Shown: piece by piece, positions 8,473-15,994 of the stretch
Layout of the letters: each line of letters begins with the position of its first letter
How positions within the stretch are numbered: position 1 is the stretch's first letter
Source of the DNA: Edaphobacter flagellatus
GTDB taxonomy: Bacteria > Acidobacteriota > Terriglobia > Terriglobales > Acidobacteriaceae
Direction of reading: 5' to 3'
DNA length: 64,000 nucleotides
Assembly: GCF_025264665.1 (NCBI RefSeq)
Contig: NZ_CP073697.1
Coordinates: 558,001-622,000 of the forward strand
The notes under the pieces: model-generated
Told to the model about the DNA's origin: nothing
Databases searched by the model: none
The model's input: the letters and a program-made list of their open reading frames with translations, nothing else
Made by a program: the position numbers and the translations under genes

Positions 8473-9951
8473 CTAAGGATGCTGTGGCAACTGAACGCTG
8501 CTCCATCCTCCGCCAATCGCCTTGATCAGAAGCACACTCGCCTCGAGCCTGCGGCGCGTGATGTCGATATCGTTTCGCTCATTCTGCAACAGGTTCGTCT
8601 GCCACGTAATCACCTGCAGATACGTATCGACACCGCCTTCGTATCGCGTATTGAAGAGATCCAGCGACTGCTGCGCGGACGCAGTAGCTGCCCGCTGCTG
8701 ATCCGCCTCAACTTCGAGACGATGCAGCGCATTCAGATTATCCTCAACCTGCTGAAATGCCGTGAGCGTCGTCTGCCGGTAATCCGCAACCGTTGCATCG
8801 TACTGTGCCAGCGCGATGTTCGAGGTTGCTCTGCGGCGGCCATGATCGAACAGGGTCTGCGAAAGCGTCGGGCCAACCGCAAAGAACCGGCTCGGCCACG
8901 TGAACCAGTTCACAGCCGAAGTTCCAGCAAAACCCGCCGCCGCCGCAAGCGACAGTGTCGGATAAAACGCTGTTTCAGCAATGCCAATCTGCTCATTCGC
9001 CGCGGCCATTTTCCGCTCCTGGGCAGCAATATCCGGCCTCCGCTCCAGCAGCTGCGACGGAAGCATGCCTGGGATAGCAGGTAGAACCGGTTGATTGACC
9101 GTCACCGGACTGCTCGGAATAGAAAGGGCTGCTGGAGGCTTGCCGATCAAAACCGCAATGGCGTGTTCATAATCCGCACGTTGTATATCTACATCGGTGC
9201 TTTGTACCTGCGCCGCCTGCAACAGAGTACGAGCCTGTGTCACATCCGAGAGCGGCGCCGCGCCGCCATTGTAACGATCCTCCGTCAGCTGCAACGCGCT
9301 TTTGTACGCCAGCACGGTATCGTCCAGCAGCTTACGTTGCGCATCGGCCGAACGCAGATTGAAGTAATCAATCGCAAGCTCCGCATGCAGCGAAAGCCGT
9401 GTCGTCTCCAGATCTGCAGCGGAGGCCTGAGCATGCTCTGTCGCCGCTGTCACACTCCTGCGAATCCGTCCCCACAGGTCGATCTCGTAGTTCAGATCGA
9501 ACGGCAGTGTAAAGTTGCCCACACCATCAACAGCGTTGGCGCGGTTGAAATAAGGCTGATTGATCGATTCACGCAGGCCCCCGATCGAAGGCGCTGTGCC
9601 GATGGTCGGAGCCTTGGAAGCACTATAGAAATGGATAGCCGCCCGCGAAGCGCGAAAGTTCGCCTCTGCCTCCTTCAGGGTCTGGTTCGCCGGCTCAATC
9701 TGCGTTTCAAGCTCATTCAGCTGCGAGTCATTAAACAACGTCCACCACTCGCCTTTGATCTGAGCATCGCTCGGCTGAGCAGCTTTCCAGCCGCTCGCAT
9801 CCCTGAAGTTCTCAGGAAGAGGCTCTTTGAACTCCGGTGCAAGAGGAACCGTTGGCCGAACATACTGCGGTCCAACGCGGCAACCCGCAAGGGTCGTAAT
9901 CAATCCAGCCGCAAGCAGGAGCCCGCATCTCTGCGCTGTTTGCTGCCTCAT
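8473..9951 (-). CDS. Outer-membrane efflux lipoprotein, NodT/TolC family
   Basis: 492 residues, the usual length for RND outer-membrane factors of the NodT group. The signal peptide ends in TLAGC, placing the lipidated cysteine at residue 24, followed by RVGPQYVRP, the typical start of the mature chain. Two long alpha-helical repeats follow, including ANQTLKEAEANFRASRA near residue 90 and NIALAQYDATVADYRQTTL near residue 380. It should form the trimeric exit duct for the adaptor and pump encoded just upstream. The genes overlap by 4 nt at 9948-9951, so translation is probably coupled. It is the last gene of the operon, followed directly by a repeat element that carries the terminator. Confidence 0.93.
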   Translation of the reverse strand: MRQQTAQRCGLLLAAGLITTLAGCRVGPQYVRPTVPLAPEFKEPLPENFRDASGWKAAQPSDAQIKGEWWTLFNDSQLNELETQIEPANQTLKEAEANFRASRAAIHFYSASKAPTIGTAPSIGGLRESINQPYFNRANAVDGVGNFTLPFDLNYEIDLWGRIRRSVTAATEHAQASAADLETTRLSLHAELAIDYFNLRSADAQRKLLDDTVLAYKSALQLTEDRYNGGAAPLSDVTQARTLLQAAQVQSTDVDIQRADYEHAIAVLIGKPPAALSIPSSPVTVNQPVLPAIPGMLPSQLLERRPDIAAQERKMAAANEQIGIAETAFYPTLSLAAAAGFAGTSAVNWFTWPSRFFAVGPTLSQTLFDHGRRRATSNIALAQYDATVADYRQTTLTAFQQVEDNLNALHRLEVEADQQRAATASAQQSLDLFNTRYEGGVDTYLQVITWQTNLLQNERNDIDITRRRLEASVLLIKAIGGGWSSVQLPQHP

Positions 9952-11204
9952 GACTTCCCCTTCGGCGTTGCGCCTTCTGCGCGGACCTCCATCCCGCTCG
10001 CCAGCGAGTCAGACGGATCAAGAATGATCTGATCCTCCGGAGTCAGGCCAGAGATAACCTGCACAGAATTACCGTAGTCCTGCCCAATTGTTATCGGAAC
10101 CAGTTGGACTCGATCATCGCGTACGACGCCGACCCGCAGCCCCTCCGATCGGAAGAGCAGCGTATTCGATGGGATCGTAACTGTATGGCCAGTTGTCGAA
10201 AGGCCAAAGTGAACGAAGACATAAGCGCCAGGACGCAGAATACCCTGCGAGTTGTCGACATCCACTTCAACATTCAGTGTTCTCGTCGCGTGATCGATCG
10301 CATTTGCATTGCGCACAATCCTGCCCGGAATCTTCAGCGTCGGATTGGAGTCCTGCGTGATCGTGGCGCTATCGCCATCGTGAATCGAATTCGCATAAAC
10401 CTCTGGGACAGCGACATAGACTCTGAGCTTTTGGATTGCAGCAAGATGAAAAAGCTCGCGCGGATTGCTCGTACCAGAACCTTCCTGAATCAAATCGCCG
10501 ATATCGGTATTGCGTGCCGTAATGATTCCGTCAAAAGGAGCGATAATTCGCTCGTAGCTTTGCAGTTGCTCCAGACGTCGTACGTTCGCTTTGCTGGCAT
10601 CCACCGCAGCCTGCGCCGCAATATAGTTGCTGCGCGCCTGATCAGCTTCCTGTTGCGAGACGGCATGTTTTGCCAGAAGACTCTGCCAGCGATTGCTCGT
10701 TACCCCTGCAAGCTCCATGTTCGCCTGTATACGCTCAAGTTCCGCTCGCGACTGCTGAAGCTGTTGATCAATCTCCGGAGTCTCAATCTCCGCCAGCAGT
10801 TGTCCTTTACGAACACGCGCCCCGATATCGAAGTACCACTTTTTCAGGTAACCATTCGTACGGGAATAGATTGGGGCTTCAGTAAATGCCTGAACATTTC
10901 CGGGAAGCACGAGCTCCTGCGATGCAGACCCCAGCGTCGGATGCACCACGTGAACACTCAGAATGGAAGCTTCATCCGTAGCTCGCGCCAATCTCTTCTC
11001 GTGAGACGAGCGTGACCGGATACCGTAGATGATGGCTGCAATCAGAACGATCGCAAACAGCATCATCAGCACCCGGCCGCTACCGGGACTTTCGACCGGA
11101 TGCTCTTTCATAGGGTCGACATGCGCTGGCACAACGTCGGTTTTCAGAGTCTTCTCCTCCGCTGTTGCGCTGTCTGAATGGTTCTCTTCGCTGTTGGCTA
11201 TCAT
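9948..11204 (-). CDS. RND efflux membrane-fusion (adaptor) protein, HlyD/AcrA type
   Basis: 418 residues. A cytoplasmic N-terminus of about 45 residues precedes one transmembrane helix (VLMMLFAIVLIAAIIYGI). A lipoyl-type half follows (SRTNGYLKKWYFDIGARVRKGQLLAEIETPEI), then a coiled-coil hairpin with QQSRAELERIQANMEL, then the second lipoyl half (IIAPFDGIITARNTDIGDLI) and beta-barrel domains. It should bridge the inner-membrane pump to the outer-membrane factor. It overlaps both neighbours by 4 nt (11201-11204 and 9948-9951), the arrangement of a tightly coupled three-gene operon. The N-terminal anchor is a helix rather than a lipid. Substrates are unknown. Confidence 0.93.
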   Translation of the reverse strand: MIANSEENHSDSATAEEKTLKTDVVPAHVDPMKEHPVESPGSGRVLMMLFAIVLIAAIIYGIRSRSSHEKRLARATDEASILSVHVVHPTLGSASQELVLPGNVQAFTEAPIYSRTNGYLKKWYFDIGARVRKGQLLAEIETPEIDQQLQQSRAELERIQANMELAGVTSNRWQSLLAKHAVSQQEADQARSNYIAAQAAVDASKANVRRLEQLQSYERIIAPFDGIITARNTDIGDLIQEGSGTSNPRELFHLAAIQKLRVYVAVPEVYANSIHDGDSATITQDSNPTLKIPGRIVRNANAIDHATRTLNVEVDVDNSQGILRPGAYVFVHFGLSTTGHTVTIPSNTLLFRSEGLRVGVVRDDRVQLVPITIGQDYGNSVQVISGLTPEDQIILDPSDSLASGMEVRAEGATPKGKS

Positions 11205-14200
11205 GCATGCTCCTCAACAGGATGTATGTTTGTCGCTGCAGGTGTCTTCTCTTTCCTTCCATGGATCAAGGCGAAGACAGTCGGCACGAAGATCAACGTT
11301 GCGACCGTAGCACATAGAAGCCCTCCGATCACTGCTCGTCCGAGAGGAGCATTCTGCTCACCGCCGTCACCAAGCCCTAATGCCATCGGCACCATGCCGA
11401 TGATCATCGCAAGGGCCGTCATAATTACTGGCCGGAAACGCGTCGTACCCGCTTCAATCGCAGCACGAATGGCATCCCCATGCTCTTCAAACTGGGTCTT
11501 CGCAAACGAAATCACCAGGATGCTGTTCGCCGTTGCGACACCCATACACATGATTGCCCCCATAAGCGCAGGCACCGACAATGTTGTACCAGTCAGAAAC
11601 AGGAAGAGGACAATTCCGGCAAGAGCAGCCGGAAGAGCCGTAATAATGATGAATGGATCGACCCAGCTCTGGAAGTTGACAACGATCAACATGTAGACGA
11701 GCACGATTGAGAAGACCAGTCCACCGAGCAGGCCAATATACGAAGTTCTCATCGTCTCTACCTGACCTTTCAAGGTGACAAACGTGCCGCGAGGAAGGTC
11801 TTTCCTGTCTTTATCGAGAATCTTCACAATCTGGCGACTGATGGCACCCAGATCGCGCCCCTGGACATTGCCATAGATATCTACGACGCGACGGATGTTG
11901 TAATGATTCATTACAGCCATCTCGTGACCACGCTGCACCGAGGCCAGATCGCTCAAAATTTCAGGCGTTCCCGTACTACTGGGAGCTGTATTCGCCGTCG
12001 TTCGATTAATCGGAATATTGCCAAGATCCTGGATCGAATCCATCTTGTACTGCGGCGTCTGAGCAACCATGTTGTAGTTCACATGGTTCTTCCAGTTGAG
12101 GAAGAACATCGGCGTCACCTGAAAGCTTCCGCTCAGTGTATTGAGAACGCTGGTGGCAACATCACGTTCGCTATATCCGCCCTGCGCTGCCTTCGTACGA
12201 TCGACCGCAAGCTGCAATGTTGGATAGTCGAAAGGCTGCTGAATTCTAAGATCAGTAAGGCCCGGGACCTGACGCAATTGTGCAAGCATCTTATCCGCCT
12301 GCACCTTGCTTGCCTCTACCTCGTTCCCCTCAATCTGGATATCGATGGGGGCAGGCAGCCCGAAGTTCAAAATCTGTGTCGTAATGTCCGCCGGAAGCGT
12401 GTAGAAAATAGCATTCGGGAACTTTCTAGGTAATTCGCTGCGCAACGCCTGCACATACTTCGCTGTAGGATGATGATCTTCCTTCAGCGTTACAAAAATA
12501 TCTCCATCTGCTGCGCCAATTGTGCCATTGGTAAGGTGTTGCGTATTCATCGAGCTATACGGCATACCAATGTTGTCGAGGATGTTGTCGACCTCACTGG
12601 CCGGAATCTCTTTCCGAATCTCATCCTCAACCAGATCAAACAGTCGCGCCGTCTCTTCGATGCGCAGCCCCATCGGTCCACGCACGTGAAGAACAAACTG
12701 ACCACTATCCGTATCGGGGAAAAAATCCTCTCCTAGGAACGGGGCCAGGATAAACACCGACAGGCATCCGAGCAGAAATGAGGGAACGAAGAACCGCCTT
12801 TTGCTCACAAGCTTCGACAGTAAGTTGTGATAAGCCCCGCGCACACGTTCGAATACGCGCTCGAAGCACTTTTGAAACCCGGCAAAGAATCCCGTCTTCT
12901 TCTCTCCACTGTGCGAATGCTCTTTTAGCAGGTACATCGCAAGCGTAGGAACGAGCGTTCGGCTGAGAACATAGCTGGCTAGCATGGCAAAAACAACGGC
13001 TTCCGCCAGCGGCACAAAAAGATAACGAGCGACTCCACCGAGGAAAAACATCGGTAAAAAGACGATACAGATGCAAAGTGTTGAAACCAGAGCTGGGACT
13101 GAGATCTGCGCAGCACCATCAAGAATGGCTTCTCGTAACGGATACCCTTCTTCCAGAAAACGCTCAATATTTTCTATTGTCACAGTCGCATCATCCACGA
13201 GGATACCGACTGCAAGCGCAAGTCCACCCAACGTCATCGTGTTGATGGTCTCGCCGAGCAGACTCAATATGATGATCGAGGAAAGAATCGACAACGGGAT
13301 CGAAACTGCGATGATGATCGTCGAGCGCCAGCTACCGAGAAAAACCAGGATCATGATGGCAGTGAGCGCTGCCGCAATAATTGCCTCTCGAATAACGCCT
13401 TCTACTGCTGCTCGAACAAAGACGCTTTGATCGGAGAGTGGTGTCAGCTTCAACTCAGGAGGCAACGTTAGAGCAATACGCGGAATAATTGCGCGAATGC
13501 CACTTACTACGTCCAGCGTCGACGCATTGCCGTTCTTCAAAACAGAAATCAGTACGCCACGACGCCCATCCTGACGAACGATGTTGGTCTGCACCTGAAA
13601 CCCATCGCTGACACTGGCAACATCGCGCAGATAGATTGTTGTCCCATTCACCTGCTTCAGCGGGATAGCGGACAGTTCTTCAACTGTCCGCGGAGTACCG
13701 TTCGTCCGGACGTCGTATTCTGACTGGCCGATCTTGATCGTTCCAGAAGGCATTACAACATTCTGCTGCGCGACCGCACTCAGCAGATCACCAGGCGCAA
13801 TACCTTTTGACTGCATTGCCGCCTGATCCATATTGATGGTGATCTGACGCTGTTTGCCGCCATACGGCAAAGGCACAACCGTACCAGGCACAGTTACCAT
13901 CTGCGGACGAATGAAGTTGGATGCGTAATCGTTCAGCTGTGCCTCGGACATGCCCTTACCTGACACGCCAAGCTGCAAAATGGGCACACTGGATGCAGAA
14001 AAATTAATGATCTGCGGCGGAAGAATTCCCGGAGGCAAGCTTCGCAGCAGGTACTGTGATGCCGCAGTCACCTGGGCATTCGCTGTATCCAGCGAAGCTC
14101 CAGGCTGCAAGAAGACTTTTACATTGACGACACCGTTGTATGTCGTCGATTCGATGTGCTGAATATTGTCGACAAGCGTCGTCAGGGCTTTCTCATATGG

Positions 14201-14395
14201 AGTTGTCAGCCTGCCCTCAAGCTCTTCGGGGTTCAGGCCTGTATATGTCCATCCAATAGAGATGACGGGAATATTGATATTGGGGAAGATGTCCGTCGGC
14301 GTGCGCAGAATTGCCACAGGCGCCGCAAGCAGAATCAGCAACGCAAGAACGATAAACGTATACGGCCGGTTGATGGCTATTTTTACGATCCACAT
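11201..14395 (-). CDS. RND multidrug efflux permease, HAE1 type
   Basis: 1064 residues, standard for the hydrophobe/amphiphile RND family. It opens with MWIVKIAINRPYTFIVLALL (helix 1), followed by the porter-domain start PTDIFPNINIPVISI. The fourth-helix proton-relay motif reads GILVDDATVTIENIERFLEEG with the paired aspartates expected for drug pumps, not the DFG..VDGAVVMVEN form of metal pumps. Twelve transmembrane helices in two halves are visible. First gene of the operon, divergent from a LysR regulator 135 nt away. It should use the proton gradient to expel amphiphilic compounds. The substrate cannot be told from sequence. Confidence 0.94.
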   Translation of the reverse strand: MWIVKIAINRPYTFIVLALLILLAAPVAILRTPTDIFPNINIPVISIGWTYTGLNPEELEGRLTTPYEKALTTLVDNIQHIESTTYNGVVNVKVFLQPGASLDTANAQVTAASQYLLRSLPPGILPPQIINFSASSVPILQLGVSGKGMSEAQLNDYASNFIRPQMVTVPGTVVPLPYGGKQRQITINMDQAAMQSKGIAPGDLLSAVAQQNVVMPSGTIKIGQSEYDVRTNGTPRTVEELSAIPLKQVNGTTIYLRDVASVSDGFQVQTNIVRQDGRRGVLISVLKNGNASTLDVVSGIRAIIPRIALTLPPELKLTPLSDQSVFVRAAVEGVIREAIIAAALTAIMILVFLGSWRSTIIIAVSIPLSILSSIIILSLLGETINTMTLGGLALAVGILVDDATVTIENIERFLEEGYPLREAILDGAAQISVPALVSTLCICIVFLPMFFLGGVARYLFVPLAEAVVFAMLASYVLSRTLVPTLAMYLLKEHSHSGEKKTGFFAGFQKCFERVFERVRGAYHNLLSKLVSKRRFFVPSFLLGCLSVFILAPFLGEDFFPDTDSGQFVLHVRGPMGLRIEETARLFDLVEDEIRKEIPASEVDNILDNIGMPYSSMNTQHLTNGTIGAADGDIFVTLKEDHHPTAKYVQALRSELPRKFPNAIFYTLPADITTQILNFGLPAPIDIQIEGNEVEASKVQADKMLAQLRQVPGLTDLRIQQPFDYPTLQLAVDRTKAAQGGYSERDVATSVLNTLSGSFQVTPMFFLNWKNHVNYNMVAQTPQYKMDSIQDLGNIPINRTTANTAPSSTGTPEILSDLASVQRGHEMAVMNHYNIRRVVDIYGNVQGRDLGAISRQIVKILDKDRKDLPRGTFVTLKGQVETMRTSYIGLLGGLVFSIVLVYMLIVVNFQSWVDPFIIITALPAALAGIVLFLFLTGTTLSVPALMGAIMCMGVATANSILVISFAKTQFEEHGDAIRAAIEAGTTRFRPVIMTALAMIIGMVPMALGLGDGGEQNAPLGRAVIGGLLCATVATLIFVPTVFALIHGRKEKTPAATNIHPVEEHA

Positions 14396-14530
14396 TCGCT
14401 CAAATCGCCTCGATCCTGTGACAAATGCGGGTTATATCTCCCATATATTCTATTCGATTCGATCTTTGGACAAATGTCGCGCAGTTCTTTCCGAAATATT
14501 CCATCGGAAAAACCGATATATTCTTTGGGC
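14396..14530. promoter_or_regulatory. Divergent promoter/operator between the RND operon and its LysR regulator
   Basis: The 135-nt gap holds an inverted repeat TTTCCGA-9 nt-TCGGAAA at 14488-14510 and three ATATTC copies (14445-14450, 14496-14501, 14518-14523). LysR-family proteins usually bind such dyads between themselves and a divergent target. The dyad ends 20 nt before the LysR start, which would suit autorepression. Assignment is inference. Confidence 0.5.
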
Positions 14531-15445
14531 ATGGAATTACGTCATCTCCGCTATCTGGTAGCAGTGGTAGAACATGGCAGCTTCAGCGCTGCGGCGCGTC
14601 GTTTACATATTGCGCAGTCGGCGATTAGTGAACAGTTAGCTAATCTTGAACAGGAAATCGGCGTTCCCCTCTTCACGCGGACCACCCGCAAAGCGACTCT
14701 CACCAAGCCGGGAGAGCTGTTTCTGGAAGAAGCTCGCCGCATTCTCGCGGCAGCACAATATGCAATTGAGATTGCGCAGCAAGCGCATCGAGGAAAGATA
14801 GGCGTGCTGCGGATCGGCTTTTTTGCCGGGGCCACAGGCGTGAGCTTCCCTCGACTGATCCGGCAATTTAGAAAGAAGCATCCCGATGTGCAGCTATCAC
14901 TGATCGAGATGACATCAGGGCAACAATGGCAGGCTCTTCTGAAAGGGCAGATCGACGTCGGCTTTACCCGGCGCGTTGAACCCGAGTTCCAGTCCGATCT
15001 CCTCTATGAGCCGATGCAGCAGGATCCCATCGTTGCAGTTCTTCCTAAGAATCACCCTGCGGCTGCGGCAGGAACGGTCGATCTACGCGATCTCGCCAAC
15101 GAGCCCTTCGTACTCTCTTCCCGCGATACCTCGCCTGCCCTTTTCGACAAGGTGATCGAACTCTGCTCGGAGGCGGGTTTCTCTCCCCGCATCGCAAGCA
15201 TCTCGACCGTTTGGTCAAGTGTTGTCTTGATGGTGCAAGCCGGAGAAGGCGTTGCCCTTCTGCCGATGAATCAACAACAGTTCCGTACGCGGGATCTAAC
15301 CTTCAGTCCGTTGACAGCAAAGAACGCATTTATCGACTTTGTGATGACCTGGTCGCCACAGCACGACACAGACCTCAATCGCAGCTTTCGCGAGCTGGCA
15401 AAACTGCATCGCATCGATGCATCCGTTGAGCGCGATACAGCGTAG
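14531..15445 (+). CDS. LysR-family transcriptional regulator
   Basis: 304 residues from the ATG at 14531, where the classic N-terminus MELRHLRYLVAVVEHGSF begins. The open frame extends further upstream but without family similarity. The winged helix-turn-helix covers residues about 1-60 (AARRLHIAQSAISEQLANLE) and is followed by the usual linker helix. The effector-binding domain begins near residue 90 (GVLRIGFFAGATGVSFPRLI). It lies divergent from the RND operon, so it most likely controls that pump in response to a small aromatic or amphiphilic inducer. That role is inferred from position and family habit. Confidence 0.92.
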   Translation: MELRHLRYLVAVVEHGSFSAAARRLHIAQSAISEQLANLEQEIGVPLFTRTTRKATLTKPGELFLEEARRILAAAQYAIEIAQQAHRGKIGVLRIGFFAGATGVSFPRLIRQFRKKHPDVQLSLIEMTSGQQWQALLKGQIDVGFTRRVEPEFQSDLLYEPMQQDPIVAVLPKNHPAAAAGTVDLRDLANEPFVLSSRDTSPALFDKVIELCSEAGFSPRIASISTVWSSVVLMVQAGEGVALLPMNQQQFRTRDLTFSPLTAKNAFIDFVMTWSPQHDTDLNRSFRELAKLHRIDASVERDTA

Positions 15446-15465
15446 ATCCGCAGCACAAGAGCTGC

Positions 15466-15864
15466 ATGAGTTACAATCGCGCCATGCGCCGCATTCTTGC
15501 CATCCTGCTGCTGTTGATACCGGGCTTGCCCCTTGTATCTCCGCTGCTGATGGCAGCGGATGGTCCGGACGCATCGCTTCCTGCATGCTGCCGACGCAAC
15601 GGATCGCACCATTGCGCTGCCACGTCCGGCGCGCCAGACACCTCCGCGACGCCGCATGTACGGGTACTGCCTCAACGCTGCCCGTCCTATCCGAGTGTCA
15701 CTGTATCTCCATTGCAGAGTGGCGCAGCGGTCCTTACTTCATCGCTGCGGCTTGCCAGATATTCAGAACCGGAGATCGTTGCACACGAATCTTCTATCGG
15801 GTTGCTGGCTGCTCATGATCGCTCGCATCGCGAACGTGGACCTCCCGCACTCGCTCTCCTCTAA
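15466..15864 (+). CDS. Small exported protein with a CC-x6-HHC motif
   Basis: 132 residues from 15466, or 126 if it starts at the second ATG (15484). A signal peptide (MRRILAILLLLIPGLPLVSP) is followed by a short mature chain with DASLPACCRRNGSHHC and one later cysteine (PQRCPSYP). The clustered Cys and His suggest metal or haem binding or a disulfide, but I recognise no named domain. It starts 20 nt after the LysR stop, and the TonB-dependent receptor gene begins 130 nt downstream on the same strand. A shared role in uptake is possible. The C-terminus is low in recognisable structure. Confidence 0.65.
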   Translation: MSYNRAMRRILAILLLLIPGLPLVSPLLMAADGPDASLPACCRRNGSHHCAATSGAPDTSATPHVRVLPQRCPSYPSVTVSPLQSGAAVLTSSLRLARYSEPEIVAHESSIGLLAAHDRSHRERGPPALALL

Positions 15865-15994
15865 GCAGCAATTACACACCCGGCCAGCTAGCCGCACGAA
15901 GTTGTTTTTTTTACGCTGGTCGATCTTGCGTTTTTCGTAACGCAGCCGGGATCACGATGCACGTCGTTACGCGATTTGCGAACGGCACAACATC

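Noticed and set aside
9091..10032. 313-codon open frame on the plus strand antisense to the NodT-type gene
   Set aside because: Arginine-rich, without motif, and fully covered by a clear outer-membrane factor gene.
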